DNA from: an uncultured Collinsella sp.
Lineage (GTDB): Bacteria > Actinomycetota > Coriobacteriia > Coriobacteriales > Coriobacteriaceae
Assembly (NCBI GenBank): GCA_905199225.1
Contig: CAJKFS010000015.1
Location: 1 to 51,949 of the forward strand
Reading direction: 5' to 3'
DNA: 51,949 bases
Below the pieces are notes generated by a model. It ran no database searches. It was given only the letters and a program-made list of their open reading frames with translations, and was not told the origin of the DNA. The translations under genes were made by a program, and so were the position numbers. This document shows, piece by piece, positions 49,131 to 51,949 of this stretch; the first letter of the stretch is position 1, and each line of letters opens with the position of its first letter.

Positions 49131-50546
49131 ATGGCCGAGGTTTGGCGCTTTTTTGCGCATGAGGATGATTTTGCCGATATAGACGAGGCCGGCGCGTGCG
49201 AGCGCCTGGGCCGTGTGCTGTCGTTTCCGACCATCTCGAGTATGGATACCGAGGCAGTGGACTGGCAGCCGTTCGACGACCTGCGCGCCTATATGCAGCA
49301 GGCCTGGCCGCACGTATTTACAGCGGGTAAGGTCGAGCTCATCGATCATTCGTTGCTGGTGACGCTTTCCGGCTCCGCCCCCGCACTCAAGCCCGTTGTG
49401 CTCATGGGTCACATGGACGTGGTCCCCGTGGTGCCGGGTACCGAGGACGACTGGACGTACGCCCCCTTTAGCGGGCATGTAGACGACACCTACATTTGGG
49501 GTCGCGGCGCTATCGATATGAAAGACCAGGTCGCAGGCATTCTCGAGGCGGTTGAGTATGCGCTGGCACACGGTTGGCAGCACGAGCGCACGCTGCTCCT
49601 GGCCTTTGGCCAGGACGAGGAGACTACGCAGTACGGCGCAGGCGCCATCGGCCGCGCGCTCGAGGAGCGCGGCATTGAGCTTGAGTACCTGATCGACGAG
49701 GGCGACTACCGCATCGTTTCGGCTGCCGAGTACAGCGCGGGCGAGGACTGGCTCATGCACGCCGACCTTGCCGAGAAGGGCTATGCCGATATCGTGCTCA
49801 AGACGAAGAGTGAGGGCGGGCATTCGTCCAACCCCTACGGTGGCACATCGCTCGAGGTGCTCAGCCGTGCCATCACCGCAATCTGTGATATCGAGTGGCC
49901 GACGCGCGTGACCGACTTGCTTGCCGCCCAGCTCGTCGAGTTGGGGCTCTACACGGCCGATGAAATTGCCGCCAACGGGGATGCCATTGTCCGCGATTGC
50001 CTCGCCAGCAAAAAGCTCTATCCGCTGGTGACGACCACCTGCGCGCCCACGCAGATCGAGGGTGGCAGCACCGGCGCCAACGTAATGCCGCAGAATATGT
50101 GGGCCAATATCAACTTCCGCATGCTCGAGGGCACGAGCGTGGCCGACGTTGTGGCGCGCTGCTGCGAGTCGGTTGCCGCGGCGGGCCTTGTCGGACGTGT
50201 GGAGGTCGAACTCGGCCCCGGCAGCTCTGAGCCCTCGCCGTCCCCGCGCATCGGTGGACCGGGACTCGAGGCCGTTCGCGCCATTGCCGCCCGCTACTTC
50301 CGTGATCCAAAGGGGACGGAGGAAAACGGATCATTCGAGCCAGTGGCAATTGTGCCCTCGACCGTGATCGGTGCGACCGACGCTGCCAACTACCAGCACA
50401 TTTGCCCTGAGTGCATTCGCTTCTCGGCCTTTGTAGTTGATGACGACGAGTGCGATCGCGGTGTCCACGGCACCAACGAGCGCATCACCCGCCGCGCCTA
50501 CCTCCAGGGCATCCGCTTCCTCGTCGCTCTACTCCAAACGCTCTAG
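49131..50546 (+). CDS. M20 family metallopeptidase (carboxypeptidase S / PM20D1-like)
   Basis: This 471-residue di-zinc hydrolase has zinc ligands in VLMGHMDVVPV (His, Asp) and GRGAIDMKD (bridging Asp), a catalytic Glu pair in GQDEETTQYGA, and a later His in GVHGTNERI. GGHSSNPYGGTSLEVLSRAI starts the dimerisation lid. The VHGxNERI ending and length are like the CPS1/PM20D1 group, which act on dipeptides or N-acyl amino acids. No signal peptide is visible, so it is cytoplasmic. AAAGGA lies 6 nt before ATG 49131. It is probably cotranscribed with the amino-acid importer. Confidence 0.88.
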   Translation: MAEVWRFFAHEDDFADIDEAGACERLGRVLSFPTISSMDTEAVDWQPFDDLRAYMQQAWPHVFTAGKVELIDHSLLVTLSGSAPALKPVVLMGHMDVVPVVPGTEDDWTYAPFSGHVDDTYIWGRGAIDMKDQVAGILEAVEYALAHGWQHERTLLLAFGQDEETTQYGAGAIGRALEERGIELEYLIDEGDYRIVSAAEYSAGEDWLMHADLAEKGYADIVLKTKSEGGHSSNPYGGTSLEVLSRAITAICDIEWPTRVTDLLAAQLVELGLYTADEIAANGDAIVRDCLASKKLYPLVTTTCAPTQIEGGSTGANVMPQNMWANINFRMLEGTSVADVVARCCESVAAAGLVGRVEVELGPGSSEPSPSPRIGGPGLEAVRAIAARYFRDPKGTEENGSFEPVAIVPSTVIGATDAANYQHICPECIRFSAFVVDDDECDRGVHGTNERITRRAYLQGIRFLVALLQTL

Positions 50547-50609
50547 CCAAAAAGCAAGCCCTTGGTGCAATGGAGTCAGGTTTGTTTGCACCAATCATTC
50601 CGTGCGGGT

Positions 50610-50615
50610 TATATG
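50610..50615 (+). promoter_or_regulatory. Possible -10 box ahead of prfA
   Basis: TATATG at 50610-50615 has TTGCAC (50586-50591) 18 bp upstream. It would make a leader of about 170 nt before prfA. The 248-bp gap otherwise contains a short coding-like stretch at 50682. Confidence 0.4.
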
Positions 50616-50681
50616 CAGGTTTGCCTGCGCACGCTATCATGTATGGGTTAGACCGCAATTATGTACCCCATACGCGAAGGG

Positions 50682-50714
50682 ATGCGCATGTATCTGAAGA
50701 TCGACATGTTCTAG
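50682..50714 (+). other. Possible 10-codon leader peptide upstream of prfA
   Basis: ATG 50682 to TAG 50714 encodes MRMYLKIDMF, preceded by GAAGGG. It ends 80 nt before the prfA ATG. Such a short frame can occur by chance, but the ribosome site and place make a regulatory leader possible. I cannot assign a function. Confidence 0.3.
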
Positions 50715-50794
50715 CTGGGCTTACCCCCGCAGCGGCGCCCCGCGCCCCATCAATTCTGCCGATTTTCGCCTTCACGCATATAAAGGAGTCCGTC

Positions 50795-51862
50795 ATGCGC
50801 GACAAGCTCGAAAAGATCATCAAGGCCTACGAGGAGCTCGAGAAGAAGCTTTCCGACCCGGCCGTCGCCTCCGATATCAAGGAGTTCACGCGTCTCAACA
50901 AGGAGTACGCGCACCAGTCCGACCTCATTGCCGCCTCGCGCGAGTACATCGGCGCGCTCGATGACATCGAGGCTGCCAAGGAAATGCTGCACGATACCAC
51001 CGATGCCGATGAGAAGGAGATGCTCCAGATGGACATCTCCGAAAACGAGGCCAAGCTTCCCCAGCTCGAGGAAGACATCAAGTACATGCTCATCCCGAGC
51101 GACCCCAACGACGACAAGAACACCATCGTCGAGATCCGCTCCGCCGCCGGTGGCGACGAGGCGGCCATCTTCGCCGGCGATCTGTACAAGATGTACCAGC
51201 GCTTTTGCGAGTCGCGCGGCTGGAAGACCACCGTGCTCGACTCCAGCCCCAGCGAGGCCGGCGGCTTTAAGTCTATCGAGTTCAAGGTCGAGGGCGACCG
51301 CGTCTACTCCGTCATGAAGTTCGAGTCCGGCGTGCACCGTGTCCAGCGCGTTCCCAAGACCGAGTCCCAGGGTCGCATCCAGACCTCCACGGCTACCGTC
51401 GCCGTGCTTCCCGAGGCCGAGGAGATTGACGTCCAGATTAACCAGTCCGATCTGCGCATCGATACCTACTGTGCTTCCGGCCCTGGCGGTCAGTGCGTTA
51501 ACACCACCTACTCTGCCGTGCGCATCACCCACCTGCCCACCAACACCGTGGTGCAGTCGCAGGAGCAGCGCTCCCAGATTCAGAACCGCGAGGTCTGCAT
51601 GCAGATGCTGCGCGCCCGTCTGTACGAGATGGAGCTCGAGAAGCAGCAGGCCGAGCTTGGTGCCGAGCGTCAGAGCCAGATCGGCCACGGCAACCGTTCC
51701 GAGAAGATCCGTACCTACAACCAGCCCCAGGACCGTGTGACCGATCACCGCATCGGCTTCAACTCCACCTACAACGGCGTGCTTCTGGGCGACCAGCTCG
51801 GCACCGTCATCGAGGCCCTCGCCGCCGCCGAGCGAGCCGAGAAGCTGGCACAGGCCGTTTAG
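50795..51862 (+). CDS. prfA: Peptide chain release factor 1
   Basis: This 355-residue class I release factor reads UAA and UAG. The stop-codon-reading PxT motif of RF1 is present as VPKTESQGRIQTS, and RF2 would have SPF here. SGPGGQCVNTT carries the universal GGQ that triggers peptide release; its Gln is the site methylated by PrmC. RTYNQPQDRVTDHRI closes the family core. Length and domains are normal. AAAGGAG lies 7 nt before ATG 50795; an upstream in-frame extension has no ribosome site and lacks family similarity. In many genomes prmC follows, but the window ends. Confidence 0.97.
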   Translation: MRDKLEKIIKAYEELEKKLSDPAVASDIKEFTRLNKEYAHQSDLIAASREYIGALDDIEAAKEMLHDTTDADEKEMLQMDISENEAKLPQLEEDIKYMLIPSDPNDDKNTIVEIRSAAGGDEAAIFAGDLYKMYQRFCESRGWKTTVLDSSPSEAGGFKSIEFKVEGDRVYSVMKFESGVHRVQRVPKTESQGRIQTSTATVAVLPEAEEIDVQINQSDLRIDTYCASGPGGQCVNTTYSAVRITHLPTNTVVQSQEQRSQIQNREVCMQMLRARLYEMELEKQQAELGAERQSQIGHGNRSEKIRTYNQPQDRVTDHRIGFNSTYNGVLLGDQLGTVIEALAAAERAEKLAQAV

Positions 51863-51949
51863 GTTACGGCGTTTTACCAAACGCCGTAACTGCTCGACGC
51901 TGCAAACGCCCCTAAGCGGCAATCTGACGTTCAATCGTCGGTCGCGTAC
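51863..51949. repeat. Two-stem intergenic repeat, copy 4, cut by the window end
   Basis: GTTACGGCGTTT-TACC-AAACGCCGTAAC (51863-51890) is the leading hairpin, followed by TGCTCGACGCTGCAAACGCC and CGGCAATCTGACGTTCAA, as in copy 2 (37199-37338). The hairpin overlaps nothing in prfA and starts one base after its stop. The inner and outer stems would lie beyond the window. Confidence 0.75.

Noticed and set aside
1..51949. tRNA or rRNA genes
   Set aside because: No sequence with the tRNA T-loop pattern in a plausible cloverleaf, and no rRNA segments, were recognised in any intergenic gap.

Overview
The window looks like chromosomal DNA of a high-GC gut actinobacterium of the class Coriobacteriia, most likely Collinsella or a close relative. 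This is inferred from GC-rich codon use, mostly AGGAG-type ribosome binding sites, and gene content (LtaS-like enzyme, Kup next to a KdpDE-like pair, heterodimeric ABC exporters, DUF4143 ATPases, sortase-anchored surface proteins). No species can be assigned from the sequence alone. I see no tRNA, rRNA, CRISPR array, prophage or complete insertion sequence.

Layout. 1-5290: a large secreted surface protein with an LANTG sorting signal, framed by two arrays of imperfect palindromes that share a 61-62 bp period. 5289-13571: an LtaS-type sulfatase, a nitroreductase, Kup, a small membrane protein and a KdpD/KdpE-like two-component pair. 13665-20552: 23S rRNA methyltransferase RlmKL, a HAD phosphatase, a small transaldolase and the Tex RNA-binding protein. 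The gap between the last two carries two structured, mobile-looking elements. 20963-25389: a minus-strand operon (SDR dehydrogenase, OFA-type MFS carrier, Gfo/Idh/MocA oxidoreductase) divergent from a LysR regulator.

25585-31459 is the most striking part. It is a four-gene pilus operon (large adhesin, signal-peptidase-like protein, two-domain major pilin, class B sortase) with the same order and logic as the FCT/T-antigen pilus locus of Streptococcus pyogenes (Cpa, SipA, FctA/Spy0128, SrtC). The signal-peptidase homologue has lost both catalytic residues, as I recall for streptococcal SipA. The major pilin ends in VPTD rather than VPTG, and its first domain appears to have lost the Lys and Glu needed for an intramolecular isopeptide bond, while the second domain keeps the full triad. 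A diguanylate cyclase with its own promoter follows.

32874-37099: a translationally coupled marR-ABC-ABC operon with a clear sigma-70 promoter overlapped by an inverted-repeat operator. 37632-43816: a pyridoxal-type kinase, a TIGR04076-like protein, two DUF4143 AAA ATPases, a low-molecular-weight phosphatase and an MFS exporter. Each DUF4143 gene is preceded by three repeats at exactly 33 bp period, although the repeat sequences differ between the two genes. 44063-51862: a membrane hypothetical protein, an aldose epimerase, a polar amino-acid ABC importer operon followed by an M20 peptidase, and prfA.

Intergenic DNA is unusually rich in structured repeats: (i) 62-bp palindrome arrays; (ii) GACAAAGGGACAGTCCC hairpins; (iii) a family with a conserved GGCATTGACC/GGTCATGCC inner hairpin and a covarying outer stem; (iv) MITE-like elements with 28-48 bp inverted ends. 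Coordinates and motifs were read by eye. Family names come from recognition, not from searches.
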